Positions 32,441-40,483 of a stretch of 64,000 nt of DNA are shown in pieces. The stretch is from Aestuariirhabdus sp049985285 (GTDB lineage: Bacteria; Pseudomonadota; Gammaproteobacteria; Pseudomonadales; Aestuariirhabdaceae): positions 744,001-808,000 of the forward strand of contig NZ_JBNIEU010000002.1 of the NCBI RefSeq assembly GCF_049985285.1. Direction: 5' to 3'. Both the position numbers and the translations under genes were made by a program. The notes below the pieces were generated by a model. The model made no database searches and was not told the origin of the DNA. It was given only the letters and a program-made list of their open reading frames with translations. Position 1 is the first letter of the stretch. The number at the start of each line of letters is the position of its first letter.

Positions 32441-35098
32441 ATGGAGCTCGTTTTTCTAGCCATACTCGTGCTACTGATGGTCGTTGCACTGACCTCGGGA
32501 TTCCCGGTAGCCTTCTCCTTGCCCGGTTCAGCGATTCTGTCCATTGGACTCGCTGCTGCCTGTGGTTATCTTTTTGCTGGCGATAGCAGTGCGTACTTTG
32601 CCCAGGGGGGGCCCGTACAGTGGCTCAGTGCCGGGGTCACGAATTTCCGTAGCCTCTACTGGGACGTAGAGCGGGATACCCTGATCGCGATTCCGTTGTT
32701 TATCTTTATGGGAATCATGCTGCAGCGCTCCAAAATTGCTGAGGACCTGTTGGTTGCCATGGCGCAGCTGTTTGGTCCGGTGCCTGGCGGCCTGGGCATC
32801 TCCGTGGTGCTGGTGGGTGCATTGCTGGCGGCTACTACCGGGATCGTCGGTGCCACCGTCATCGCGATGGGGTTGATCTCCTTGCCGGCGATGCTGCGTA
32901 ACAACTACAGCCATTCGTTGGCGACCGGCACTATCTGTGCGTCGGGAACCCTGGGCCAGATTATTCCGCCCTCCATTGTACTGATTATCCTGGCTGACCA
33001 GCTGTCCAGTGCAGCGGATCAAGCCAGTACCATTCGTAAACAGCTCTATAAAGACTCTACCGGTGAGCTCTCTATGCCGTCGGTGTTCGATATCACCTCG
33101 GCCAGCGCCGGTGATATGTTTATGGGCGCGCTGATCCCCGGCCTGATCCTGGTAGGTCTCTATGTCGGTTATATTCTGATCGTTGCATTGGTCAAGCCCA
33201 AGCTTGCGCCCCCGGTACCTTACGAGGGTCAATACGATCGACAGTTTGCCAAGCGAATCCTGTTGGCACTGACGCCGCCATTGACCCTTATCTTTGTGGT
33301 CTTGGGGTCCATCATCATGGGTGTGGCCACGGTTAACCAGGCGGGTGCCATTGGTGCAGTGGGTGCGATGATCATGGGGGGCTACCGCCTCACCGAAGGC
33401 CAGAAAAACTCCTATTACCCCGCGATTCTCGCGATAGGGTCCACCCTGGTGCTGTTGGTGATTCTTAGCCTCTACACACTCAATATCAAAAATATCGGCG
33501 ATGATATGGTCGGTATTGTACTGGCCTTTATCGCCGTGGCAGGGTTGTTGGTTGCCGTTGGCTGGAGCGCCCTGCGCTCTTACCGCATCGATAACACCCT
33601 CAATGAAGTTATGGTGGAAACCGCCAAAACAACCTCGATGGTTTTTATCATCCTGATTGGTGCCGCCATGCTGACCTCTGCATTTCGTGGCTTTGGCGGT
33701 GAGGAGCTGGTGAAGCACTTCCTGACCGGCCTTCCCGGCGGTTTTTGGACCCAGTTTATCGTGGTGATGCTGGTGATCTTCGTGCTGGGTTTCTTTCTCG
33801 ACTTTATCGAGATCGCGGTTGTTGTGGTGCCCATCGTTGCCCCGATTCTGTTGGCAGACCCTGGGGCCAATGTGACGGCAGTGTGGTTGGGGGTTATGGT
33901 TGGCCTGAATATCCAGACCTCTTTCCTTACTCCGCCTTTCGGATTTGCGCTCTTTTATCTGCGCGGAGTTGCCCCGAAGATCGTCAAGACGCTATCTATC
34001 TACAAAGGTGCGGTGGCGTTTATCGGTTTGCAGTTATTGGCACTGGTGATCGCCGGCTTCTACCCAAGCCTGGTGAACTACATGCCTAACCGCACCTACC
34101 TGACCTCTGAAAATGCGCCGCCACCGATGAATCCGCGTTTGCAGATGTGTCTGGAGGAGCAGTTGTTCGAGGTCTACGACAGCGAAGGAGACCGCTTGCG
34201 CGCCAGTATTGCGGAGCTTCAGGGTGCGGACCTGAGCTCGTTGCCGAAGAAGTGGCAGAAGTCGTTGGTCGAGAGTGGCGAGAATGCTGCTGCAACCTTC
34301 ACTTTGGTGGCCGCTGTGCGTGAAGCCGAGGCTAATTTACTCAACTACACGCCGGATTATGCGCCGATGCACACCGATGTTCGTCGCACTGAGGCTCAAA
34401 TTCGCATTGTCGATAAGCAGGTCACAGGCTGGAAGTTAACCCTGGATCGCCAAACCCGCGAGGATGATCCCGATCAGGGTCAGATGAACGCGATCAAGAC
34501 CAAAATCGAAGAGTTACAAAGCTATCGTGCTGAACTAGAGAGCGAGATTCCCGACCAGTGGGAGGCCTCCCGGGAGAAGTTTGTTGCATTGCAAAAGGAG
34601 GAGAAAAAAGCACGCAACCGGTATCGCAACAATGTGGACAACGCTTACGAGCCGATCATGAAACTGCGCGAGGTACTAGCCGGTGCCGATGCCCTGGCGG
34701 CCATGGAGGAGGAGCTGGCCGGGCTCAAGGCGACGATTGCTAACACGGATGCGGAATCTGCGATTGATGCCATCAAGCTGGTCGCAAGCCATCTTGGCGA
34801 TGTTGCGGATACGAGTAAAATCAAGTCTCAGCTATCCAAGGCTCGCAGGGCGCTTAAAGGCGACCAGCCCAAGACAGACAAAGCGCTCGCGTTTCACGCC
34901 AAGGCGATGGAACTGTTCCATGCCGAAGTTGAGTGGCGCCAGAGCGCGGCTCAACAGATGGGCCCTGTGTTGTCCAGCTACGATGAGGCGATCGCCTACT
35001 CCATTGGTTTGCGTTTACAAAAGCGCATGACATCCGATCAGGCAAAATCTGTCGCACGCTGTCAGTCGGTTCACCGGGATATTTCACTGAACTTCTAG
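32441..35098 (+). CDS. TRAP transporter large permease (DctM) with long C-terminal extension
   Basis: This 885-residue protein has residues to about 540 that form the DctM membrane core (about 12-14 helices) with GGLGISVVLVGALLAATTG, ASGTLGQIIPPSIVLIILAD and GLNIQTSFLTPPFGFALFYL. These are family motifs for sodium-coupled import of organic acids. From about residue 547 there is a hydrophilic extension of roughly 340 residues, rich in Glu, Lys, Ala and Leu and predicted to be helical or coiled coil (EEKKARNRYRNNV, LSKARRALKG). Ordinary DctM is about 430 residues. The extension is continuous with the core and has the same codon look, so it is not a missed second gene. A strong terminator follows. 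Confidence 0.92.
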   Translation: MELVFLAILVLLMVVALTSGFPVAFSLPGSAILSIGLAAACGYLFAGDSSAYFAQGGPVQWLSAGVTNFRSLYWDVERDTLIAIPLFIFMGIMLQRSKIAEDLLVAMAQLFGPVPGGLGISVVLVGALLAATTGIVGATVIAMGLISLPAMLRNNYSHSLATGTICASGTLGQIIPPSIVLIILADQLSSAADQASTIRKQLYKDSTGELSMPSVFDITSASAGDMFMGALIPGLILVGLYVGYILIVALVKPKLAPPVPYEGQYDRQFAKRILLALTPPLTLIFVVLGSIIMGVATVNQAGAIGAVGAMIMGGYRLTEGQKNSYYPAILAIGSTLVLLVILSLYTLNIKNIGDDMVGIVLAFIAVAGLLVAVGWSALRSYRIDNTLNEVMVETAKTTSMVFIILIGAAMLTSAFRGFGGEELVKHFLTGLPGGFWTQFIVVMLVIFVLGFFLDFIEIAVVVVPIVAPILLADPGANVTAVWLGVMVGLNIQTSFLTPPFGFALFYLRGVAPKIVKTLSIYKGAVAFIGLQLLALVIAGFYPSLVNYMPNRTYLTSENAPPPMNPRLQMCLEEQLFEVYDSEGDRLRASIAELQGADLSSLPKKWQKSLVESGENAAATFTLVAAVREAEANLLNYTPDYAPMHTDVRRTEAQIRIVDKQVTGWKLTLDRQTREDDPDQGQMNAIKTKIEELQSYRAELESEIPDQWEASREKFVALQKEEKKARNRYRNNVDNAYEPIMKLREVLAGADALAAMEEELAGLKATIANTDAESAIDAIKLVASHLGDVADTSKIKSQLSKARRALKGDQPKTDKALAFHAKAMELFHAEVEWRQSAAQQMGPVLSSYDEAIAYSIGLRLQKRMTSDQAKSVARCQSVHRDISLNF

Positions 35099-35135
35099 GC
35101 AGGGTTGTAATAGGGCGGGCTTGCTCGCCTGTTAT

Positions 35136-35176
35136 AAAAAAGAGGGCCACATTCAGGATGTGGCCCTCTTTTTTTG
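35136..35176 (+). terminator. strong terminator, TRAP operon end
   Basis: A long perfect stem (AAAAGAGGGCCACAT / ATGTGGCCCTCTTTT, loop TCAGG) ends in Ts, with As on the other side. It can work in both directions and separates the TRAP operon from the convergent kinase gene. Confidence 0.92.
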
Positions 35177-35217
35177 GATCGCCTGCTCAGTGATTACTAA
35201 AGCTTGATCTCGTTGGG

Positions 35218-36537
35218 CTAATTGGTTTGCGGGTTATCACACCCCGTCACGGAGTATTGAAAATGGGTACCTTCGGATTGCGGGAGCAGGATGAGGGTTC
35301 CGCAAAGGTGTTTTTTGATCAGGTTATAGACAATAGAGAGTCCCAGCCCGGTATTTCCCCGTTGTCGTGATGTTGTGAAAAAAGGATCAAAGATTTTTCC
35401 TTCGATCTCCTTGCTGATGCCGCAGCCGTTGTCGCGGTAATCGATGGTGTAAAAATTATCATCCGATCTACTGATACTAATCGATATGCGGTTGTTGTCC
35501 GCTTCTGTACGATCGCGAAAACCGTGTTTTACGCTGTTGTCCACCAGATTGGTCAGGATCTGCGCATGCACCCCGGGAAAGGTATTGAGTTCATCTTTTT
35601 CCGGGCCCTGTATTTCCAGGGAGACCCTCTTTTTCTTTAACAGGGGCGATAGAGTAGAGGCTACCTGCTTGTAGTAGTCTGAAAGTGAAATAAACTCGCA
35701 TTCATTTGAGTGCTGATCTGCAGCCGTTTTTTTGAAATTTTGTACCAGATCGCACGCCCGCTCAAGGTTGTTTTTGATCATATCTGCGCCCTCGGCGTAG
35801 GTGTTCAGGTAGCCCTCCATATCCTGCTGGGTCAGGGTCTTGTTATCAAATTTTTGCCTGAGATTGTCGTAGGCGCTCTGCAGGTGGCTATGGGCAGTTA
35901 TCGCGACGCCAAGAGGGGTATTTACCTCGTGAGCAACTCCCGCTACAAGATGTCCAAGGGATGCCAGTTTTTCCGATTCTACCAACTGCTCCTGCGCCCG
36001 GTTCAGGTTATCGAGCGCACCCTGCAACTCCTGAGTGCGCTGCCTGACACGATCCTCCAGGGTTTCGGAATATTCGGATCGCTCGATCTCACCGGCGATG
36101 CGTCCGGAAAAAATCTGGAACAGGGTTTGCGTCTGCTTGTCATTCTCGATCGGGTGCTCGTAGAGCGCAACGATGATGCCCATCACCTCGCCCCTGGAGT
36201 CGTGCAGCGGAGTACCCAGATAGCCTTCTATATTCATGTCGACCAATAGTTGATCATTGGGGAAGAGCTCGCAGATACCATTGGTGTAGCAGCAGACCGA
36301 GTCATCGGCGACGTTGGCACAGGGGGTATCCTTCAGCGAATACTCGAAGTTTTCTCCAATCTCACCATGAGCGGCCAGGGCGATGGTGCGCGAGGTGTAT
36401 TTTTCGCGATCGAGGCGGGCGATAAAGGTATAATCGGCACCGATCACCTTGTGCATCAGCAGCGTAATACGATTGAAAAACTCTTCACCGTAGGTGTTGG
36501 ATACCCCTTCGATGATATCTCGCAGTAGCGTATCCAT
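35218..36537 (-). CDS. GAF-domain sensor histidine kinase
   Basis: This 439-residue soluble kinase has an N-terminal GAF-type sensor of about 150 residues (GADYTFIARLDREK, CANVADDSVCCYTNG, YLGTPLHDSRGEVMG), a coiled coil (RVRQRTQELQGALDNLNRAQ), HisKA with His203 in GVAHEVNTPLG, and an HATPase with N (NLVDNSVKHG), G1 (DNGCGIS) and G2 (GNTGLGLSIVYN) boxes. There are no membrane helices, so it senses inside the cell; a cysteine cluster in the GAF part (CANVADDSVCCYTNGIC) could bind metal or sense redox. Its ATG overlaps the TAA of the upstream regulator gene (TAATG), so kinase and regulator are coupled. Confidence 0.93.
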   Translation of the reverse strand: MDTLLRDIIEGVSNTYGEEFFNRITLLMHKVIGADYTFIARLDREKYTSRTIALAAHGEIGENFEYSLKDTPCANVADDSVCCYTNGICELFPNDQLLVDMNIEGYLGTPLHDSRGEVMGIIVALYEHPIENDKQTQTLFQIFSGRIAGEIERSEYSETLEDRVRQRTQELQGALDNLNRAQEQLVESEKLASLGHLVAGVAHEVNTPLGVAITAHSHLQSAYDNLRQKFDNKTLTQQDMEGYLNTYAEGADMIKNNLERACDLVQNFKKTAADQHSNECEFISLSDYYKQVASTLSPLLKKKRVSLEIQGPEKDELNTFPGVHAQILTNLVDNSVKHGFRDRTEADNNRISISISRSDDNFYTIDYRDNGCGISKEIEGKIFDPFFTTSRQRGNTGLGLSIVYNLIKKHLCGTLILLPQSEGTHFQYSVTGCDNPQTN

Positions 36538-38072
36538 TAGCGGTCCATCTCTTTTGGGTTACGTTCCCTGATCGCAATCAGCTGTTCGAAATACTGCTCC
36601 GCCAGCTCGGCAAGTTGGGGGTCGAACTCTTTTCCACGCTGTTTTTTCAGGTGTTGACGGATATCGGGATCACTCCAGGCCGGGCGATAGGGGCGAGCTG
36701 AACTGAGACATTCGATACGATCTGTCAGTGCCACTATACGAGCCTCGATAGGTATCTCTTCCCCCTGTAACCCGTCAGGGTAACCCGATCCATCCCAGTT
36801 CTCGTGGTGGTGGCGGGCAATGCGAGCGCCGGCTTTAGCGATTACACCATTTCCCCGTTGCAATAGCTCTCCTCCTGCCGCTGCGTGTTGCTGGACGATC
36901 TGTCGTTGCTCTTCGCTTAATGGCCCGGGCACAGCCAGAATCGATTCGGAAACGGTGACCATACCGATATCGTGTAGCGCGGCAGCGGTGCGAATGACGC
37001 TGGCAAAGGCTTCGCTCAAACCCAGCTTGAGGGCAATAAATTCACTCATCATCGCGACACGTTCGGTGTGAGTGCCCGCCGTGGGGCTGCGACTCTCTAT
37101 GGCACCACCGATGATATAAAGCAGATCTTGCTCGATCTCGTGATGGCTGGTGAGGTTTTCCAGAATCAGGGAGACACTGGCTGTGTACATATCAAGTAGT
37201 TCGACGTGCAGGTGGTCGGTGTAGTTGTCGTGCTCAACATATAGTACTGAGGCGGTTTGATGGGGAGTTTCGTAGTAGCCTGTGAAATAGTGATCAGCCA
37301 CCGTATGTTGCCGGGTGGAAAAGGTGTGACGAATACTTGCGCGAACCTCGGGGGAAAGGTCGCAGCTGTTCAGGTCGTTGCCGCAACTGACATATTTTCC
37401 AGTGCAGGCGATCACCAGATCCCGGTTCTCGCTGTAAACATCTGCTGCTGTATGGGCGATGTAAAGCGCAGATGCATCCAGTTCCATCAGTGTTAACAGG
37501 TTATCCAGCGCCGCAGAGCCGAACGCCTTAAGTTGACGGATCTTGAGCATATCATTGGAGGCTTCGATCAGGCGCCGGAGTCCGGTGAGGCTTTTCTGGA
37601 TGGTGGTGATGTCACGGTAGCCCCGGATGCCGGCGTACAGTGTCGAGATCATCTTGTTGGCGACAAAATCGGTCTTTTCCTTGTAGCCATTAATATCGTA
37701 CTCACGAACGACGCGCTCCTCCGGCGCCTGCCCCGCCTGCCCGGTTCGCAGGATCAGGCGAATTGACTGGTTCTTCAGTTCTTCGCGGATCCAGCGTACC
37801 AAATCCAGCCCTGCGTGCTCGGTTTCCATCACCACATCGATGAACGCCATTGCGATATTGGGCTCATCTTTCAATAGTGCCCGGGCTTCATGCCCGGAGT
37901 GGGCCGACAGCAACTCGATGCGTCGATTCTCCACCTTCAGATTCCCCAGAACCATGCGGGTAACCTGGTGGATCGCCGGGTCATCATCCACCACCAGCAC
38001 TCGCCAGCATTTGCTCGGGGCTGGGGGAGGGGTATCCCCCTGTACATCATCGCTAAACATAAACTCGGACAT
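36537..38072 (-). CDS. response regulator REC-DUF3369-HD-GYP
   Basis: This 511-residue protein starts at the ATG at 38072, behind AGGAAGGA. It has a receiver (VLVVDDDPAIH; phospho-Asp in MAFIDVVME), a DUF3369 middle region (about 165-315) and an HD-GYP phosphodiesterase domain (AALHDIG, ARHHHENWDGSGYPDG). The HD and GYP parts are intact, so cyclic-di-GMP hydrolysis is likely. One later position differs: ALTDRIECL has Glu where the common ADxFDAL motif has Asp. It is the partner of the kinase that overlaps its stop codon. Output would be change of second messenger rather than DNA binding. Confidence 0.93.
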   Translation of the reverse strand: MSEFMFSDDVQGDTPPPAPSKCWRVLVVDDDPAIHQVTRMVLGNLKVENRRIELLSAHSGHEARALLKDEPNIAMAFIDVVMETEHAGLDLVRWIREELKNQSIRLILRTGQAGQAPEERVVREYDINGYKEKTDFVANKMISTLYAGIRGYRDITTIQKSLTGLRRLIEASNDMLKIRQLKAFGSAALDNLLTLMELDASALYIAHTAADVYSENRDLVIACTGKYVSCGNDLNSCDLSPEVRASIRHTFSTRQHTVADHYFTGYYETPHQTASVLYVEHDNYTDHLHVELLDMYTASVSLILENLTSHHEIEQDLLYIIGGAIESRSPTAGTHTERVAMMSEFIALKLGLSEAFASVIRTAAALHDIGMVTVSESILAVPGPLSEEQRQIVQQHAAAGGELLQRGNGVIAKAGARIARHHHENWDGSGYPDGLQGEEIPIEARIVALTDRIECLSSARPYRPAWSDPDIRQHLKKQRGKEFDPQLAELAEQYFEQLIAIRERNPKEMDR

Positions 38073-38296
38073 AAGCGCGGAATCCTTCCTTGAAACCGGA
38101 ACTCGTAGCAAGTGACAACCCCAACGAGCCTGTATCCCTACACTATAGAGGATTTTCCTGTTTTTCGATGATCGAGGTCAGAATCCGGGTTGTTTACGCC
38201 CGCCGAAGGAGGGGTAGGGCGCGCCCGCTTGACTGGCTACTCAGGAGGTTATTGGTACACTGGGGTAAATGAGATCCTATGAATAGGGAGATTGCA

Positions 38297-39562
38297 GTGC
38301 GTCTGATTTTATCGTTGAGGTTTTCAACCACCCCCCTAAAGCTGTTGGTGCTCTGCTTTGGCGTATCGCTGAGCTCGCAACTTTTGGCAGCCGACGATGC
38401 TCCGATAGCGAACGCTGAACTTACAGCAGACTCGGGTGAGCCGGTAGCCGAAACCGGTGACGACGTGCGGATACCCTCAACCGAGCCTATCGAGAGCAAG
38501 ATCAAACCCCGAGCAGCCCAGGAGCAGGCGTTCGAAATGATGGGTAAAAGCTTTGCCCCCGGCATTCGTGACACAGTCACATGGCCGGTATCGATCAACA
38601 GCGTGCAGTTTCAGGTCCCGGTGGTGGTGGCCCACGGAGCACGGAAAGGCCCTGTAATGTGTATGACGGCAGCGCTGCATGGGGATGAACTCAATGGCAT
38701 CGAGATCGCGCGGCAGGTGATCTATGGGCTGGAGCTGGATTCTCTGGCCGGTACCGTGGTGGCGGTGCCGATCGTCAACATGGAGGGCTTCATGAAGCAG
38801 CAGCGCTACATGGCCGATCGACGCGACCTCAACCGTTTCTTCCCCGGCAACCCCGAAGGAGTGACGCCGGCGCGTTATGCCCACGGCCTGTTCCAGAATG
38901 TCATCCTTAAATGTGACGCGCTGATAGACCTGCACACCGGCTCCTACTACCGTACCAACCTGCCGCAACTGCGAGCAGACCTGAAGGATGAACGGGTTGC
39001 AGAGATGGTGGCTCGCTTTGGCGGCATGACCGTGCTGCAGAGCGCCGGTAATCCCGGCATGCTGCGCAACGCCGCGGTGGATGCCGGGATCCCGGCGGTC
39101 ACCATGGAGGTGGGTGGCCCCCTGAGCCTTGACCCCGAGGCGGTAGAGTATGGCGTCAAGGCGATCAAGACCTTCTTCGGCGAGCTGGGTATGACCCGCA
39201 GTTTCCGTTTCTGGAGCACCCCGCAACCGGTGTTCTTCGAGTCCGAGTGGGTGCTGTCCGATTACAGCGGCATCCTGCTGTCCAAGGTCAAGTTGGGGGA
39301 CAAGGTGCGTGAGGGAGAGGTGATCGCCGATGTAATCAATCCGGTGACCAACTCCAACCGTGAGGTGGTGGCACCCTATGCCGGCACGGTGCTGGGCATG
39401 GCGGTCAACCAGTTTGTTAGCCCTGGCTACGTGATCTTCCGCATTGGCAAGCAGCGTACCGAGGATGAGTTGCGCGAGGGTGCCCTGAAGGAGGCCGATC
39501 AGCCCGAGACCATCGCCAAGGAACTCGACAGGATGGACGATAGCGAGCTGGAATCGCCCTGA
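38297..39562 (+). CDS. periplasmic succinylglutamate desuccinylase/aspartoacylase-family protein
   Basis: This protein of about 421 residues starts at GTG 38297, which has GGGAG six bases upstream; an ATG at 38279 is an alternative. A signal peptide (MRLILSLRF...LLVLCFGVSLSSQLLAA) is followed by an acidic linker and a zinc carboxypeptidase-like AstE/AspA domain: LHGDELNGIEIA supplies His and Glu ligands, and LIDLHTGSY the third. A C-terminal beta region (VAPYAGTVLGM) resembles a lipoyl-like hammerhead often seen at the end of this subgroup. It likely cleaves an amide bond of an acylated amino acid or peptide in the periplasm. Substrate unknown. Confidence 0.87.
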   Translation: MRLILSLRFSTTPLKLLVLCFGVSLSSQLLAADDAPIANAELTADSGEPVAETGDDVRIPSTEPIESKIKPRAAQEQAFEMMGKSFAPGIRDTVTWPVSINSVQFQVPVVVAHGARKGPVMCMTAALHGDELNGIEIARQVIYGLELDSLAGTVVAVPIVNMEGFMKQQRYMADRRDLNRFFPGNPEGVTPARYAHGLFQNVILKCDALIDLHTGSYYRTNLPQLRADLKDERVAEMVARFGGMTVLQSAGNPGMLRNAAVDAGIPAVTMEVGGPLSLDPEAVEYGVKAIKTFFGELGMTRSFRFWSTPQPVFFESEWVLSDYSGILLSKVKLGDKVREGEVIADVINPVTNSNREVVAPYAGTVLGMAVNQFVSPGYVIFRIGKQRTEDELREGALKEADQPETIAKELDRMDDSELESP

Positions 39563-39578
39563 AGTCGGTAGAGCTGGC

Positions 39579-40190
39579 TTAACGCAGTATCAGGTAGCCT
39601 CCAGCGGCCGCCATGATGCTGCCAGAGACTCTGTTGAGTCCCTTCATTGCCCGCTCCGAGCGGAAATAGCGCCGTGCTTGCGCGGCGCTATAGGCGATCA
39701 GCATCAACCCTAACATAAGCCCAAGAAGCTGCAGGCCCGATGCCAGTGCGATATCGGCGTGGGTAAGGCTGGAAAGGTCCATAAACGTCGGTAAAAAAGC
39801 GATGTAAAACAGGATCACCTTGGGGTTGGAGGCGGAGATGAGGAAACCCTGCACAAAACTCATACCCTGGTTGCGTTTGCGCTGGTAATCGCCGACGGCG
39901 AGCTCCACCGGCTGGCGCCATATCATCCACCCCAGATAGACCAGGTAGCCAGCACCCACGAAACGAATCACGAGAAACAGGCCGCTCCAGTGTTCGGCGA
40001 TGGCGGCGAGGCCAAAGCACGCCAGCACCAGATAAATAATGTCACTGATCGCCATGCCGAGGGCCAGCGTGAAGCAGTTGGCGGCCCCCTCGCTCATGGC
40101 CCGCGCCAAAATAGCAAAGACCCCGGGTCCTGGAGTAATGCCGAAGATAAATATGGCGATAAAAAACGTGAGTGCACTTTCCGGTGACAT
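39579..40190 (-). CDS. LysE/RhtB-family amino-acid exporter
   Basis: This 203-residue protein has six hydrophobic helices. FIFGITPGPGVFAILARAM is the LysE family's N-terminal signature, and LISASNPKVILFYIAFLP the conserved mid-protein motif. Family members export lysine, threonine, homoserine or leucine across the inner membrane. Substrate cannot be told. It is convergent with the aspartoacylase-like gene (16 bases between stops) and has no regulator of LysR type next to it. Confidence 0.93.
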   Translation of the reverse strand: MSPESALTFFIAIFIFGITPGPGVFAILARAMSEGAANCFTLALGMAISDIIYLVLACFGLAAIAEHWSGLFLVIRFVGAGYLVYLGWMIWRQPVELAVGDYQRKRNQGMSFVQGFLISASNPKVILFYIAFLPTFMDLSSLTHADIALASGLQLLGLMLGLMLIAYSAAQARRYFRSERAMKGLNRVSGSIMAAAGGYLILR

Positions 40191-40265
40191 GACAGGGTTC
40201 CTTGCCTTGAACGGGGAGGGACGCTTTCCTTATACGGGATTTGGGGCGGCAGGAGAAGATACAGA

Positions 40266-40297
40266 CAAAAAACGGGGCTGACAGATGTCGGCCCCGT
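40266..40297 (-). terminator. terminator of tRNA-Asn
   Basis: On the minus strand the arms ACGGGGCCGAC / GTCAGCCCCGT (one mismatch) close an ATCT loop and are followed by a run of Ts (As on the plus strand at 40266-40272). It lies 11 bases past the 3' end of tRNA-Asn. Confidence 0.85.
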
Positions 40298-40308
40298 CTT
40301 GGAATAGA

Positions 40309-40384
40309 TGGCTCCCTGAGCTGGACTCGAACCAGCGACCCAATGATTAACAGTCATTTGCTCTACCAACTGAGCTATCAGGGA
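40309..40384 (-). tRNA. tRNA-Asn (GTT anticodon)
   Basis: On the minus strand 76 bases fold as a tRNA: acceptor TCCCTGA / TCAGGGA, D-arm GCTCAGTTGGTAGAGC, anticodon stem-loop with loop CTGTTAA (anticodon GTT), T-arm with GGTTCGAGTCC, and encoded CCA. A terminator follows. Confidence 0.97.
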
Positions 40385-40483
40385 ACTGCATGGGAGGCGC
40401 TATATTAATGACTCCAATCTTTGGGGTCAACACCCCGGGTCCGAATTCGACTAAAGCTTGGAATTGCCCCATAAACCAATCAG

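Noticed and set aside
32528..33718. A 396-codon open frame on the minus strand
   Set aside because: Antisense to the DctM core; low-complexity product rich in Gln, Asn and His typical of shadow frames.
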